Assembly: GCA_017406925.1 (NCBI GenBank)
Contig: JAFQXO010000015.1
Location: 62,001-126,000, forward strand
Source of the DNA: Eubacterium sp.
GTDB taxonomy: Bacteria > Bacillota > Clostridia > Lachnospirales > Lachnospiraceae
DNA: 64,000 bases
Direction of reading: 5' to 3'
Made by a program: the position numbers and the translations under genes. The notes beneath the pieces are model-generated. The model saw only the letters and a program-made list of their open reading frames with translations. It had not been told where the DNA came from and searched no databases. Positions 44,653 through 53,479 of the stretch are shown here, piece after piece (position 1 is the first letter of the stretch; each line of letters begins with the position of its first letter).

Positions 44653-46749
44653 TTATTTAACTCCAAATAACATTTCACCATATGATGGATATGGCCAATA
44701 TTCCTTAGCCACTATCATCTCTGCCTGATCGCAAGCCTCTCTTAGATTTTCCATTGTAGGAAGTACTTTATCTCTGATGGCATATCCTTGTTCAACAATA
44801 TCTTCGATAGCCACTTCCTCTTCTAGTACTTTCTCTAACGTATCTACTCCAGCAAATATTATGTCGTTGAGGCTAGATAATTTCTCCATAATATTCTTTT
44901 CATATGATATGGACATCTTAGAATCAACGTCTTGTTTCAACTTGGCGGTCTCAGCCACTTTGCTTAGATACATTTCTATAGAAGGTAGAATATCTTTCCT
45001 TACCATGTCTACCAAAGTGTTTCCTTCGATCGTTATAGTCTTACAATAGTTATCTAACATAATCTCCATACGGGAATTTAATTCTGCTGGAGTAAATACC
45101 TTTTGCTCTGTAAGCATCTTGACGTTCTTCTCGTCCAAAAGATGTGGCATACAATCTGCTGTCGTCTTATAGTTGAGCAAGCCTCTCTCCTCTGTAGCCT
45201 CTTTTATCCAAGACTCGTCATATCCGTTACCATTAAAGATGATTCTCTTGTGGTCTTTAATAGTCTTCTTAATCATATTGTGAAGTTCTTCATTGAAATC
45301 TTTCGCGCCCTCTAGTCTGTCAGCGTAAATCTTCAAACTCTCAGCTACCGCTGCGTTTAGCATAATGTTTACGCATGAAATACTATTCGAAGAACCTAGT
45401 GCTCTAAACTCAAACTTGTTTCCTGTGAAAGCGAATGGCGATGTTCTGTTTCTGTCAGTGTTGTCTCTCTTAAATCTAGGAAGAACATCTACACCTAACT
45501 TCATCTTCTTTGATTCGCCTGCCTCGTATGGCTCATCATTCATAATCGCCTTCATGATTTCTGTTAGCTCATCGCCAAGGAACATTGATACGACTGCAGG
45601 TGGTGCCTCATTTGCACCAAGTCTGTGATCGTTACCTGCTGTAGCCACTGAAATACGAAGCAGATCCTGATAATCATCGACAGCCTTGATAACCGCACAT
45701 AGGAATAGTAAGAACTGTGCATTCTCATGTGGTGTATCACCAGGGTTAAGTAAGTTTTCACCTGTATCTGTTCCCACTGACCAGTTATTGTGCTTACCAC
45801 TACCATTTACTCCTGCGAATGGCTTCTCATGAAGCAAACACACCAAGCCGTGCTTCGAAGCTACCTTTTGCATAATCTCCATCATCAACTGGTTGTGGTC
45901 AGCCGCAATGTTCGTAGTGTCATATATTGGCGCAAGCTCATGCTGAGCTGGAGCCACCTCGTTATGCTCTGTCTTCGCATAAATACCTAACTTCCAAAGT
46001 TCATCGTTTAGGTCTTCCATATACGCTGCCACTCTAGGCTTAATTACGCCAAAGTAGTGATCATCCAAATCCTGTCCTCTAGGTGGTCTAGAACCGACCA
46101 AAGTTCTACCTGTGTATTTAAGGTCAGGTCTCTTGTCATATTCTTTTCTATCAATAAGGAAGTACTCCTGCTCTGGTCCTACAGATGTACTTACATATTT
46201 GACATCTTCATTTCCAAAAAGTTTCAAGATTCTAAGTGCCTGCTTATTCAGCGCTTCCATTGATCTTAAAAGTGGAGTCTTCTTGTCTAGTGCCTCACCA
46301 CCATATGAGCAAAACGCTGTTGGTATGCATAACGTTGTTCCTTTTATGAACGCATATGATGTTGGATCCCATGCTGTGTAACCTCTAGCCTCAAATGTCG
46401 CTCTCAAACCTCCCGATGGGAATGATGATGCATCAGGCTCACCTTGAATCAATTCCTTTCCTGAAAATTCCATTAGCACTCCGCCATCTGGTGCTGGCGC
46501 AATAAAGCTATCATGCTTTTCTGCTGTTACACCTGTCAATGGTTGGAACCAATGTGTATAATGAGTAGCTCCGTTTTCTACAGCCCAATCTTTCATTGCT
46601 ATTGCAACTGCATCTGCTACTGTACTGTCTAATTTTGCTCCCTCGCTGATTGTCTTTTTCAAAGAATTGTAAACTTTACCAGACAATCTTGCCTTCATCT
46701 CTCTGTCGTCAAAAACCAACTTGCCAAAGTTTTCTTTTACCTGTTTCAT
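44653..46749 (-). CDS. glnN: Type III glutamine synthetase (GSIII)
   Basis: A 698-residue dodecameric-type GSIII that makes glutamine from glutamate, ammonia and ATP. The length is typical (about 700) and much larger than GSI. The family N-terminus is seen ([15 protein letters not shown]), with THWFQPLTG and [11 protein letters not shown] for the catalytic Glu. [26 protein letters not shown] and [22 protein letters not shown] follow. The ATG at 46749 has an AAGGAG site. An upstream ATG at 46872 would read through the attenuator hairpin. It is followed by the amtB-PII fusion and preceded by a promoter plus attenuator, pointing to nitrogen control by termination in the leader. Confidence 0.95.
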   Translation of the reverse strand: MKQVKENFGKLVFDDREMKARLSGKVYNSLKKTISEGAKLDSTVADAVAIAMKDWAVENGATHYTHWFQPLTGVTAEKHDSFIAPAPDGGVLMEFSGKELIQGEPDASSFPSGGLRATFEARGYTAWDPTSYAFIKGTTLCIPTAFCSYGGEALDKKTPLLRSMEALNKQALRILKLFGNEDVKYVSTSVGPEQEYFLIDRKEYDKRPDLKYTGRTLVGSRPPRGQDLDDHYFGVIKPRVAAYMEDLNDELWKLGIYAKTEHNEVAPAQHELAPIYDTTNIAADHNQLMMEIMQKVASKHGLVCLLHEKPFAGVNGSGKHNNWSVGTDTGENLLNPGDTPHENAQFLLFLCAVIKAVDDYQDLLRISVATAGNDHRLGANEAPPAVVSMFLGDELTEIMKAIMNDEPYEAGESKKMKLGVDVLPRFKRDNTDRNRTSPFAFTGNKFEFRALGSSNSISCVNIMLNAAVAESLKIYADRLEGAKDFNEELHNMIKKTIKDHKRIIFNGNGYDESWIKEATEERGLLNYKTTADCMPHLLDEKNVKMLTEQKVFTPAELNSRMEIMLDNYCKTITIEGNTLVDMVRKDILPSIEMYLSKVAETAKLKQDVDSKMSISYEKNIMEKLSSLNDIIFAGVDTLEKVLEEEVAIEDIVEQGYAIRDKVLPTMENLREACDQAEMIVAKEYWPYPSYGEMLFGVK

Positions 46750-46822
46750 AATAACTCTCCTTTTCTGCGAAACCCTTATATTTACAGGGATAAGAGCTTC
46801 TGCCTCAACATTATCGACAAAG

Positions 46823-46870
46823 AAAAAAGGCGTCTCCAAGCTTTCGCTTGAAGACACCTTTGCCCTCATC
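46823..46870 (-). promoter_or_regulatory. Leader attenuator of glnN-amtB
   Basis: About 10 nt after the -10 box, the leader starts with GATGAGGGCAAAGG (46870-46857). This runs straight into a 15-bp terminator stem closed by a 4-base loop (46860-46827) and a T-run (46828-46823). The start codon of glnN is about 75 nt further on. CACCT (46878-46874) can pair with AGGTG in the terminator arm, giving a possible alternative fold. The motif recurs before the glutamate synthase operon and pyrG. Confidence 0.7.
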
Positions 46871-46880
46871 AATTAGGTGC

Positions 46881-46909
46881 ATTATAAACCCGTGTCAAAA
46901 TAATGTCAA
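46881..46909 (-). promoter_or_regulatory. glnN promoter
   Basis: On the minus strand a consensus TTGACA (46909-46904), a 17-nt spacer and consensus TATAAT (46886-46881). The match to sigma-A consensus is exact. Confidence 0.85.
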
Positions 46910-46971
46910 GCATTTTTCTTAATTTTTTTAAGTTAGATTTTAGTGCGCTTGATTTTCTTAATGAAAGTTGC

Positions 46972-47000
46972 TTGACATTTAATTATATTAAGTGTATAGT
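46972..47000 (+). promoter_or_regulatory. Promoter of the glutamate synthase operon
   Basis: TTGACA (46972-46977), a 17-nt spacer and TATAGT (46995-47000). It is divergent from the glnN promoter, with 62 nt between the two -35 boxes. Confidence 0.82.
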
Positions 47001-47007
47001 ATTCTTT

Positions 47008-47083
47008 GATGAGCAAAGGCGTTCATTATATACACGAGTATTCGTGTGTGTAATGAGCGTCTTTTCTTTTTACTTAATTTCTA
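47008..47083 (+). promoter_or_regulatory. Leader attenuator of the glutamate synthase operon
   Basis: Seven nt after the -10 box stands GATGAGCAAAGG (47008-47019). A long hairpin follows: an outer 12-bp stem AGGCGTTCATTA/TAATGAGCGTCT with two G-T pairs, and an inner ACACGA/TCGTGT. It ends in TTTTCTTTTT (about 47070-47083), 25 nt before the ATG. CTTTG and CAAAG around ATGAG can form a small rival stem. Confidence 0.7.
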
Positions 47084-47107
47084 TTTCATAACGAAGGGAG
47101 TTTAATA

Positions 47108-48202
47108 ATGAGGTTAGAGGGAGATATCCGAATTCCATCGGGTTGTGCTATTGCAGCCGTCATTTCTAAAGAAGGAAATGGAATACGCGGAGATGTGATT
47201 ACTAATGCAATGAAGCCAATGCACGATCGTTCCAACGGTCTAGGTGGTGGTTTTGCTGCATACGGAATATATCCAGAGTATAAAGACTTTTATGCTCTAC
47301 ATTTCTTTTTTAATAATCGAGATACGAGAAAGGCTACTGAGTCTTTCTTAAAAGAGCGCTTTGAAATAGTTCATCAGGAACAGATTCCTACAAGACAGGT
47401 TAAAAGTATCACAGATGTTCCTATGATATGGAGATACTTTGTTTCTCCTCTTAAGTCGATGATGGATCATTTACAACTTGATGAAAAAACATATGTAGCA
47501 AGAACTGTTATGGAAATCAATAACAACATTGATAATGCATATGTTTTTTCAAGCGGTAAAAACATGGGAGCTTTCAAAGCCGTTGGTTTCCCAGAAGACG
47601 TTGGTAAGTTCTATCGCCTAGAAGAATACGAAGGATATTCTTGGACAGCGCATGGCAGATATCCAACAAACACACCTGGTTGGTGGGGAGGTGCTCATCC
47701 ATTTACACTCCTCGACTACTCTATCGTACATAACGGTGAGATTTCCTCTTATGATTCAAATAGAAGATTTATCGAGATGTTTGGTTACAACTGTAATCTT
47801 CAAACAGATACAGAAGTTATAACTTACATCTTTGATTACTTAATTAGACGCCAGGGTTTAAGTTTAGAGGAAGCGGCGAATGTTGTGGCCGCACCATTCT
47901 GGAACACAATTGATTCTAAGCCAAAAAAAGAGCGAGAAAAACTCACTTATCTAAGAACTGCTTTTTCAAACCTACTAGTTACTGGTCCATTTTCAATTGT
48001 GCTTGGCTTTGACCGAGGCCTGATGGCATTGAACGATAGATTGAAGCTTCGTTCTATGGTTGTCGGCGAAAAGGATGATAAAGTCTTTATCGGCAGCGAG
48101 GAAGTTGCTATCAGAATGATGGAGCCTGACGCAGAAAACATTTACGCTCCAGCCGGTGGCGAACCAGTAATTGTGAAATTAAACGATGACGTAGTTATAT
48201 AG
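47108..48202 (+). CDS. Glutamate synthase amidotransferase subunit (archaeal-type GltB1)
   Basis: A 364-residue class II glutamine amidotransferase (glutamate synthase domain 1). It releases ammonia from glutamine for the synthase subunit encoded next. The expected catalytic Cys is residue 13 (IPSGCAIAAVI), so a 12-residue leader would have to be removed to free it. The family signatures AHGRYPTNTPGWWGGAHPF and LLDYSIVHNGEISSY, and the NLQTDTEVI pattern, are present. Stand-alone amidotransferase subunits are typical of archaeal-type, split glutamate synthases. A GGGAG site precedes the ATG. Transcription comes from the promoter and attenuator just upstream. Confidence 0.88.
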   Translation: MRLEGDIRIPSGCAIAAVISKEGNGIRGDVITNAMKPMHDRSNGLGGGFAAYGIYPEYKDFYALHFFFNNRDTRKATESFLKERFEIVHQEQIPTRQVKSITDVPMIWRYFVSPLKSMMDHLQLDEKTYVARTVMEINNNIDNAYVFSSGKNMGAFKAVGFPEDVGKFYRLEEYEGYSWTAHGRYPTNTPGWWGGAHPFTLLDYSIVHNGEISSYDSNRRFIEMFGYNCNLQTDTEVITYIFDYLIRRQGLSLEEAANVVAAPFWNTIDSKPKKEREKLTYLRTAFSNLLVTGPFSIVLGFDRGLMALNDRLKLRSMVVGEKDDKVFIGSEEVAIRMMEPDAENIYAPAGGEPVIVKLNDDVVI

Positions 48203-48245
48203 ATAGAATTAATTACAAAAGATCTACTGACGGAAAGGAACTGTT

Positions 48246-49751
48246 ATGAGTATTAATTATATATATCCTGAATTTGAAGTTGTAAGGGATGAAAGTAAAT
48301 GTATACATTGTAAAGTGTGTGTGCGCCAATGCGCCAACAAAGTTCACTCATATGATGAAAACTTAGATGTAGTAAAAGCTGACGAGTCAAAATGTGTGAA
48401 CTGCCAGCGTTGCGTTTCTCTTTGCCCTGTAAGGGCATTAAAGATCGTAAAGAGCGATTGTCGTTTAAGAGAAAATGCCAATTGGCAGGATAACACTATA
48501 AAAGAAATCTATAAGCAGGCAGACACAGGCGGAGTTCTACTCTCCTCTATGGGTAACCCAAAGCCAATGCCTGTTTACTGGCATAAGATTTTGATTAACG
48601 CATCTCAAGTAACTAACCCACCTATCGATCCTTTAAGAGAACCAATGGAGACAAAAGTTTTCTTAGGAAAGAAACCATCATTGGTGGAGAAGGATAAAAA
48701 TGGAAAACTGAAGTGTGACTTACCACCACAGTTAGAGTTGTCGATGCCAGTAATGTTCTCAGCGATGAGCTACGGCTCAATAAGCTACAATGCTCACGCA
48801 TCACTAGCTAGGGCATCAAAAGAACTTGGTATCTTCTACAACACAGGTGAAGGTGGACTTCACGAAGACTTCTATGAATATGGTGATAACACAATCGTTC
48901 AGGTTGCATCAGGTAGATTCGGTGTACATGAGGAATACCTAGAGACCGGTAAAGCTATCGAGATTAAGATGGGTCAGGGTGCTAAGCCAGGTATCGGTGG
49001 ACATCTTCCTGGAAAGAAAATCGTGGATGATGTATCAAGGACTCGAATGATTCCTGAAGGTTCAGACGCTATCAGTCCTGCCCCACATCACGACATCTAC
49101 TCGATTGAGGATTTGAGACAATTAGTTTTCTCTTTGAAAGAAGCTACTAACTATAAAAAACCTATTATCGTAAAGGTGGCGGCTGTTCATAACATCGCAG
49201 CCATCGCAAGTGGTATTGCTAGATCTGGCGCTGACATCATTGCGATTGATGGTTTTAGAGGTGGTACTGGTGCTGCTCCTACTCGCATCAGAGATAATGT
49301 GGGTATCCCAATAGAGTTGGCACTCGCTTCTGTCGATTCCAGACTTCGCGAGGAAGGAATAAGAAATAATGTTTCACTCGTGGTCGGAGGAAGTATCAGA
49401 AGCGCTGCTGATGTAGTCAAGGCCATTGCCCTCGGGGCAGACGCTTGCTATGTGGCTACTTCTGCACTACTCGCGATGGGATGTCACTTATGTCGAACTT
49501 GTCAGAGCGGCAAATGTAACTGGGGTATCGCAACACAAGACCCTGAGTTAGTGAAGAGACTAAATCCAGATATTGGAAGTCAACGACTAGTTAATCTGAT
49601 GAGTGCATGGAAACACGAGATTAAAGAGATAATCGGTGCGATGGGTATCAATTCCATTGAGGCCCTCAAAGGAAATAGATTGATGCTACGTGGCGTCGGC
49701 CTCAATGAAAAAGAATTAGAGATATTAGGAATTAAACACGCGGGAGAATAA
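48246..49751 (+). CDS. Glutamate synthase FMN/Fe-S subunit with ferredoxin domain (GltB2)
   Basis: A 501-residue synthase subunit that uses ammonia, 2-oxoglutarate and electrons to form glutamate. The N-terminal 70 residues hold two 4Fe-4S motifs (CIHCKVCVRQC and CVNCQRCVSLCP). The central TIM barrel (about 120-460) shows MSYGSISYNAHASLARASKEL, IDGFRGGTGAAPT and LVVGGSIRSAADVVKAIALGADAC, the FMN site. The 3Fe-4S motif is CHLCRTCQSGKCNWG. It starts 43 nt after the amidotransferase gene. Ferredoxin or the neighbouring flavoprotein may supply electrons; NADPH use would need the latter. Confidence 0.92.
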   Translation: MSINYIYPEFEVVRDESKCIHCKVCVRQCANKVHSYDENLDVVKADESKCVNCQRCVSLCPVRALKIVKSDCRLRENANWQDNTIKEIYKQADTGGVLLSSMGNPKPMPVYWHKILINASQVTNPPIDPLREPMETKVFLGKKPSLVEKDKNGKLKCDLPPQLELSMPVMFSAMSYGSISYNAHASLARASKELGIFYNTGEGGLHEDFYEYGDNTIVQVASGRFGVHEEYLETGKAIEIKMGQGAKPGIGGHLPGKKIVDDVSRTRMIPEGSDAISPAPHHDIYSIEDLRQLVFSLKEATNYKKPIIVKVAAVHNIAAIASGIARSGADIIAIDGFRGGTGAAPTRIRDNVGIPIELALASVDSRLREEGIRNNVSLVVGGSIRSAADVVKAIALGADACYVATSALLAMGCHLCRTCQSGKCNWGIATQDPELVKRLNPDIGSQRLVNLMSAWKHEIKEIIGAMGINSIEALKGNRLMLRGVGLNEKELEILGIKHAGE

Positions 49752-49753
49752 AG

Positions 49754-50182
49754 ATGAAGAAAGTATATGTTAATGAAGATTGGTGTTTGGGATGTCATCT
49801 ATGTGAATATAACTGCGCGTTCGCGAACTCTGGATGCGAAGATATGGTAAAAGCGCTAAAGGATAAGCCTATCTATCCTCGTATCAAAGTAGATGATAAA
49901 GATCAGATTCATTTTGCTGTATCTTGTCGTCACTGCGAAGATCCAATCTGTGTAAAGAGTTGTATCGCAGGTGCTATTTCTAAGAAAGATGGCGTGGTTA
50001 TGATAGATCGCGACAAGTGCGTAGGTTGTCATACTTGCGTTTTGGTTTGTCCTTACGGTTCTCTGACCGTGGGCGAAGATGGAACGATGACTAAGTGCGA
50101 ACTTTGCGTAAAGAATTCATGTGGCGAACCAGCCTGCGTTAAAGGCTGTCCAAACCGAGCAATAGTTTTTGAGGAGAGATAG
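49754..50182 (+). CDS. 4Fe-4S polyferredoxin electron-transfer subunit
   Basis: A 142-residue iron-sulfur protein with four cysteine clusters: CLGCHLCEYNC, CRHCEDPICVKSC, CVGCHTCVLVCP and CELCVKNSCGEPACVKGCP. The pattern is that of HycB/DmsB-type subunits holding up to four 4Fe-4S centres. It starts two bases after the stop of the synthase subunit and ends three bases before the next gene. It likely carries electrons between the flavoprotein and the synthase; that role is inferred from position. Confidence 0.88.
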   Translation: MKKVYVNEDWCLGCHLCEYNCAFANSGCEDMVKALKDKPIYPRIKVDDKDQIHFAVSCRHCEDPICVKSCIAGAISKKDGVVMIDRDKCVGCHTCVLVCPYGSLTVGEDGTMTKCELCVKNSCGEPACVKGCPNRAIVFEER

Positions 50183-50185
50183 ATT

Positions 50186-51442
50186 ATGAGTAAATATGTA
50201 ATTATCGGAAATGGTATTTCTTCTATAGGATGTATTGAGGGAATCAGAAGTGTGGACAAGGAAGGTTCCATTACTGTTATTGCGAAAGAAAAACATATGA
50301 CTTACGCAAGGCCTCTCATCTCCTACTACTTAGAAGGAAAAACTACTCTAAATAAAATGAAATATAGAACAAAGTCATTCTACACAAAGAACAATGTGGA
50401 AGTTTTATACGATACTGAAGTCACTAAAATAGATAAGAAGTCTAAGAAAGTTAGCTTTAAGTCTAAAGGTAAACGTGGTTCAAGAAGTTTTGAGAAACTT
50501 TGTATTTGTACTGGTTCTACTCCATTCGTTCCACCTTTTAAAGGTTTGGACACTGTGGAAAACAAGCATTGCTTTATGACCTTGGATGATACATTGGGAC
50601 TTGAAAAAGCAATCGATAAGAATTCTAGAGTTTTGATTATCGGTGCAGGTTTAATTGGCCTTAAGTGTGCTGAGGGAATTGCCGAGAGAGTTAAATCTAT
50701 TACAGTTTGTGATTTAGCTGACAGAGTTCTTTCAAGTATCTTGGATGCGGTTCCTGCAAAGATTATGCAAAACGTTTTAGAAGACGCTGGCGTTAAGTTT
50801 ATGCTTTCAAATTCAGTTGCTGAGTTTAATGGAAACACTGCTACTATGAACGATGGCTCGACCGTGGAGTTTGATGTTTTAGTTTTAGCAGTTGGCGTTA
50901 AAGCGAACACTTCTCTTGCATCAGATATTGGTTGCAAGGTTAATCGAGGAATCTTAGTGGATGAACACTGTATGACTAGTGTTAAAAATATTTACTCAGC
51001 TGGTGATTGCGCTGAAGGTTATGATTTAAGTTTAGGAGATCACAGAGTATTGGCTATTCTACCTAACGCTTACTTCCAAGGCGAATGTGCAGGTAAGAAT
51101 ATGGCTGGCGAATTATTTGAATTTACTAAAGGCATACCAATGAACTCAATCGGATTCTTTGGTCTTCACTCGATATCCGCTGGATCTTATTTCACAGAGA
51201 AAGACGGATGCACAGTTTATGAAGAAAAGACTGATTCTTCTATCAAGCGATTCTTCACAATGGACAACAAGCTAGTTGGATATATGCTAGTTGGAGATAC
51301 AGATAGGGCTGGAATCTTTACATCACTAATAAGAGAGGAAACTCCACTAGACAGTATAGATTTTGAAACATTAATGACTACTACTTCTCTCGGCTGCTTT
51401 GAAGCAGGCACTAGAGCTGAAAAACTAGGAAGTAGAGTTTAG
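50186..51442 (+). CDS. FAD/NAD(P)-dependent oxidoreductase of the glutamate synthase operon
   Basis: A 418-residue pyridine-nucleotide-disulfide-type oxidoreductase. FAD binding is seen at the N-terminus (YVIIGNGISSIGCIEGI). NAD(P) binding lies at about residues 148-180 (VLIIGAGLIGLKCAEGIAE), and the second FAD motif is IYSAGDCAEG. The family resembles NADH-dependent nitrite or rubredoxin reductases (COG1251/COG0446). In this operon it most likely takes electrons from NAD(P)H for the glutamate synthase. The last 120 residues form the usual C-terminal interface domain. Confidence 0.88.
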   Translation: MSKYVIIGNGISSIGCIEGIRSVDKEGSITVIAKEKHMTYARPLISYYLEGKTTLNKMKYRTKSFYTKNNVEVLYDTEVTKIDKKSKKVSFKSKGKRGSRSFEKLCICTGSTPFVPPFKGLDTVENKHCFMTLDDTLGLEKAIDKNSRVLIIGAGLIGLKCAEGIAERVKSITVCDLADRVLSSILDAVPAKIMQNVLEDAGVKFMLSNSVAEFNGNTATMNDGSTVEFDVLVLAVGVKANTSLASDIGCKVNRGILVDEHCMTSVKNIYSAGDCAEGYDLSLGDHRVLAILPNAYFQGECAGKNMAGELFEFTKGIPMNSIGFFGLHSISAGSYFTEKDGCTVYEEKTDSSIKRFFTMDNKLVGYMLVGDTDRAGIFTSLIREETPLDSIDFETLMTTTSLGCFEAGTRAEKLGSRV

Positions 51443-51450
51443 GAGGCATT

Positions 51451-52170
51451 ATGAATATTGTTGCAAACGATATAGATTACAAATTACTAAATGATAAGAT
51501 TAGAGAAAAAGGTAAGACAATCACTGTCAAAAATTGTTTGGGTCAGAGATTTATTGCCACAGGCATGAACGGCAAAGATATTACTATAGAAGGTATTCCA
51601 GGAAACGCTTTGGGCGCTTATCTTAACGGTGCAAACATTACTGTTGAAGGTAATGCGCAGGATGCTACTGGCGATACAATGAACGAGGGTAAGATTGTTA
51701 TTCACGGTAATATTGGCGATGCCGCAGGTTATGCTATGCGTGGCGGAAGCATCTTCGTCAAAGGTGATGCTGGTTATCGTGCTGGTATTCATATGAAGGC
51801 TTACAAAGAAAAAGTACCTTCTCTTATCATTGGCGGTAAGGCTGGAAGCTTCTTGGGCGAATATCAGGCTGGTGGCACAATTATCGTGCTCGGTCTTGAT
51901 AGCGAGGATGAGCGTATAGTTGGTAACTATGCTTGTACTGGAATGCACGGCGGAAAGATGTTTATCCGCAGTAAATGTAAAGGTGTGCACTTCCCACACC
52001 AAGTTACAGCTAGAAAAGCCACTTTAAAAGATAAAGCAGAAATCGAAGAATATATAGATGAATTCTGCAAACTTTTTGGTTATAATAAGAAAGACGTTAT
52101 GGATTCAGACTTCACAGTCGTAATTCCTGACAGCAAAAATCCGTATCAACAAATGTATGTAGCCAATTAA
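51451..52170 (+). CDS. Glutamate synthase GXGXG subunit (GltB3)
   Basis: A 239-residue right-handed beta-helix protein corresponding to the C-terminal alpha domain of GltB. The GXGXG-type repeats are clear: GNALGAYLNGANITVEGNAQ, then GDTMNEGKIVIHGNIGDAAG and MRGGSIFVKGDAGYRAG. In GltB this domain links amidotransferase and synthase parts. The gene completes the split glutamate synthase set. It has a strong AGGAGG site 4 nt before the ATG, 8 nt after the flavoprotein stop. A terminator follows. Confidence 0.9.
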   Translation: MNIVANDIDYKLLNDKIREKGKTITVKNCLGQRFIATGMNGKDITIEGIPGNALGAYLNGANITVEGNAQDATGDTMNEGKIVIHGNIGDAAGYAMRGGSIFVKGDAGYRAGIHMKAYKEKVPSLIIGGKAGSFLGEYQAGGTIIVLGLDSEDERIVGNYACTGMHGGKMFIRSKCKGVHFPHQVTARKATLKDKAEIEEYIDEFCKLFGYNKKDVMDSDFTVVIPDSKNPYQQMYVAN

Positions 52171-52190
52171 ACATTTAAAAAAGATACTAA

Positions 52191-52226
52191 AATAACTACC
52201 TGCATTATGTTGGTAGTTATTTTTTA
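52191..52226 (+). terminator. Intrinsic terminator between glutamate synthase and glnA
   Basis: A 10-bp stem (AATAACTACC with GGTAGTTATT), a 10-nt loop and a T-run. It ends the glutamate synthase transcript or acts as a leader attenuator of glnA, 32 nt before its ATG. The GATGAG..CAAAGG motif is absent. Confidence 0.82.
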
Positions 52227-52257
52227 TTTATACGTGAATTAATATTTGGAGGTTATT

Positions 52258-53463
52258 ATGATTTACACCAAAGAAGAAGTTATGGAATATGTGAACGAGG
52301 AGGATGTGGCGTTTATCCGCCTTGCGTTCTGCGATATTTGTGGCAAACAAAAAAATATTTCTATTATGGCAGGAGAATTGGAGCGAGCATTCACAAATGG
52401 AATTGCTTTCGACCCTTCTTCTATTGAAGGTTTTGGAAATATCACTAATTCAGACTTAGTACTTCATCCAGACCCTTCTACTCTTATGTTGCTTCCTTGG
52501 AGGCCTGAACGTGGAAAGGTTGTTAGAATGTACTGCTCCATCACTTATGCTGATGGAAGTCCTTTTGAGTGCGATTCAAGAACGCTACTTGCCGATGCTG
52601 TGAAAGAAGCCGTCGACAAAGGCCTTGAGCTTTCTTTCGGTTCTGAGCAAGAGTTCTACTTATTTAAGTTGGACGAAGATGGAAATCCTACAAAAGATCC
52701 ATATGATTTTGCCGGAGATATGGATATTGCGCCAGAGGATAAAGGAGAAAACATCCGTCGTGAGATTTGTTTGACTTTGGATCAGATGGGTATTAAGCCT
52801 GAGAGTTCTCACCACGAAGAAGGTCCTGGTCAAAATGAGATTGACTTCAAATATGCGGATGCACTATCAACCGCAGATAACGTAATGACTTTCCAGACTA
52901 TCGTTAAGTCAGTTTCTGGAAGAAATGGTTTGCACGCAGACTTCTCTGCTAAGCCACTTGCTAACCATCCAGGAAATGGCTTCCATATAAATGTTTCAAT
53001 AGATAAAAACTATACCGACGAGGCCTTCGAAGGCATGTGCGCAGGTATCTTAGAAAAGACTAAGGAAATAACAGCGTTCCTAAATCCAACCGAAAACTCT
53101 TACGAGAGATTTGGCGACGACAAGGCGCCATCATACATCACTTGGTCTAAGGAAAACCGTTCTCAACTAGTCCGCGTTACTGCTACTGCCAGAGACAATG
53201 CTAGAGTTGAGCTTCGCTCACCAGACTCTATGGCAAATCCATATGTAGCATTTGCTCTAATCATAAAGGCAGCTTTGTATGGTATCGAAAATGAGTTAAA
53301 ACTTCCTGATCCAGTTGATGTTTCAGATTTGGAACACGATTCTACTCTTTCGAAGAGCACGGACCAACTTCCTAAATCACTCAAGGAAGCTAAATCCATC
53401 ACTCTTGGCAGTGACTTTGTTAAAAGCAGTTTGAATAATGGAATACTTGAATATTTAAAATAA
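52258..53463 (+). CDS. glnA: Short type I glutamine synthetase
   Basis: A 401-residue GSI-type glutamine synthetase, shorter than the usual 440-470. Catalytic-site segments are present: FGSEQEFYLFK, HHEEGPGQNEIDFKYADA, NGFHINVS and RVTATARDNARVELRSPDS. The PNPYVAFAL-type motif appears as ANPYVAFAL. The long C-terminal extension and the adenylylation region of enterobacterial GSI are missing. The ATG at 52258 follows GGAGGTTATT; a TTG four codons upstream is not preferred. It lies between the glutamate synthase operon and an ANTAR regulator gene. With glnN it gives the cell two unrelated-type glutamine synthetases. Confidence 0.92.
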   Translation: MIYTKEEVMEYVNEEDVAFIRLAFCDICGKQKNISIMAGELERAFTNGIAFDPSSIEGFGNITNSDLVLHPDPSTLMLLPWRPERGKVVRMYCSITYADGSPFECDSRTLLADAVKEAVDKGLELSFGSEQEFYLFKLDEDGNPTKDPYDFAGDMDIAPEDKGENIRREICLTLDQMGIKPESSHHEEGPGQNEIDFKYADALSTADNVMTFQTIVKSVSGRNGLHADFSAKPLANHPGNGFHINVSIDKNYTDEAFEGMCAGILEKTKEITAFLNPTENSYERFGDDKAPSYITWSKENRSQLVRVTATARDNARVELRSPDSMANPYVAFALIIKAALYGIENELKLPDPVDVSDLEHDSTLSKSTDQLPKSLKEAKSITLGSDFVKSSLNNGILEYLK

Positions 53464-53479
53464 TTGTCGTTGAGGTTTT

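Noticed and set aside
46750-46872. Longer N-terminus for glutamine synthetase III
   Set aside because: The extra 41 codons read through the leader attenuator; a good AAGGAG site and family-like start are at 46749.
46823-47083. T-box riboswitch or classic ANTAR paired-hexaloop RNA in the divergent leaders
   Set aside because: No AGGGTGG T-box sequence, and no pair of hexaloop hairpins with the A1/G4 pattern could be drawn; the leaders are too short.
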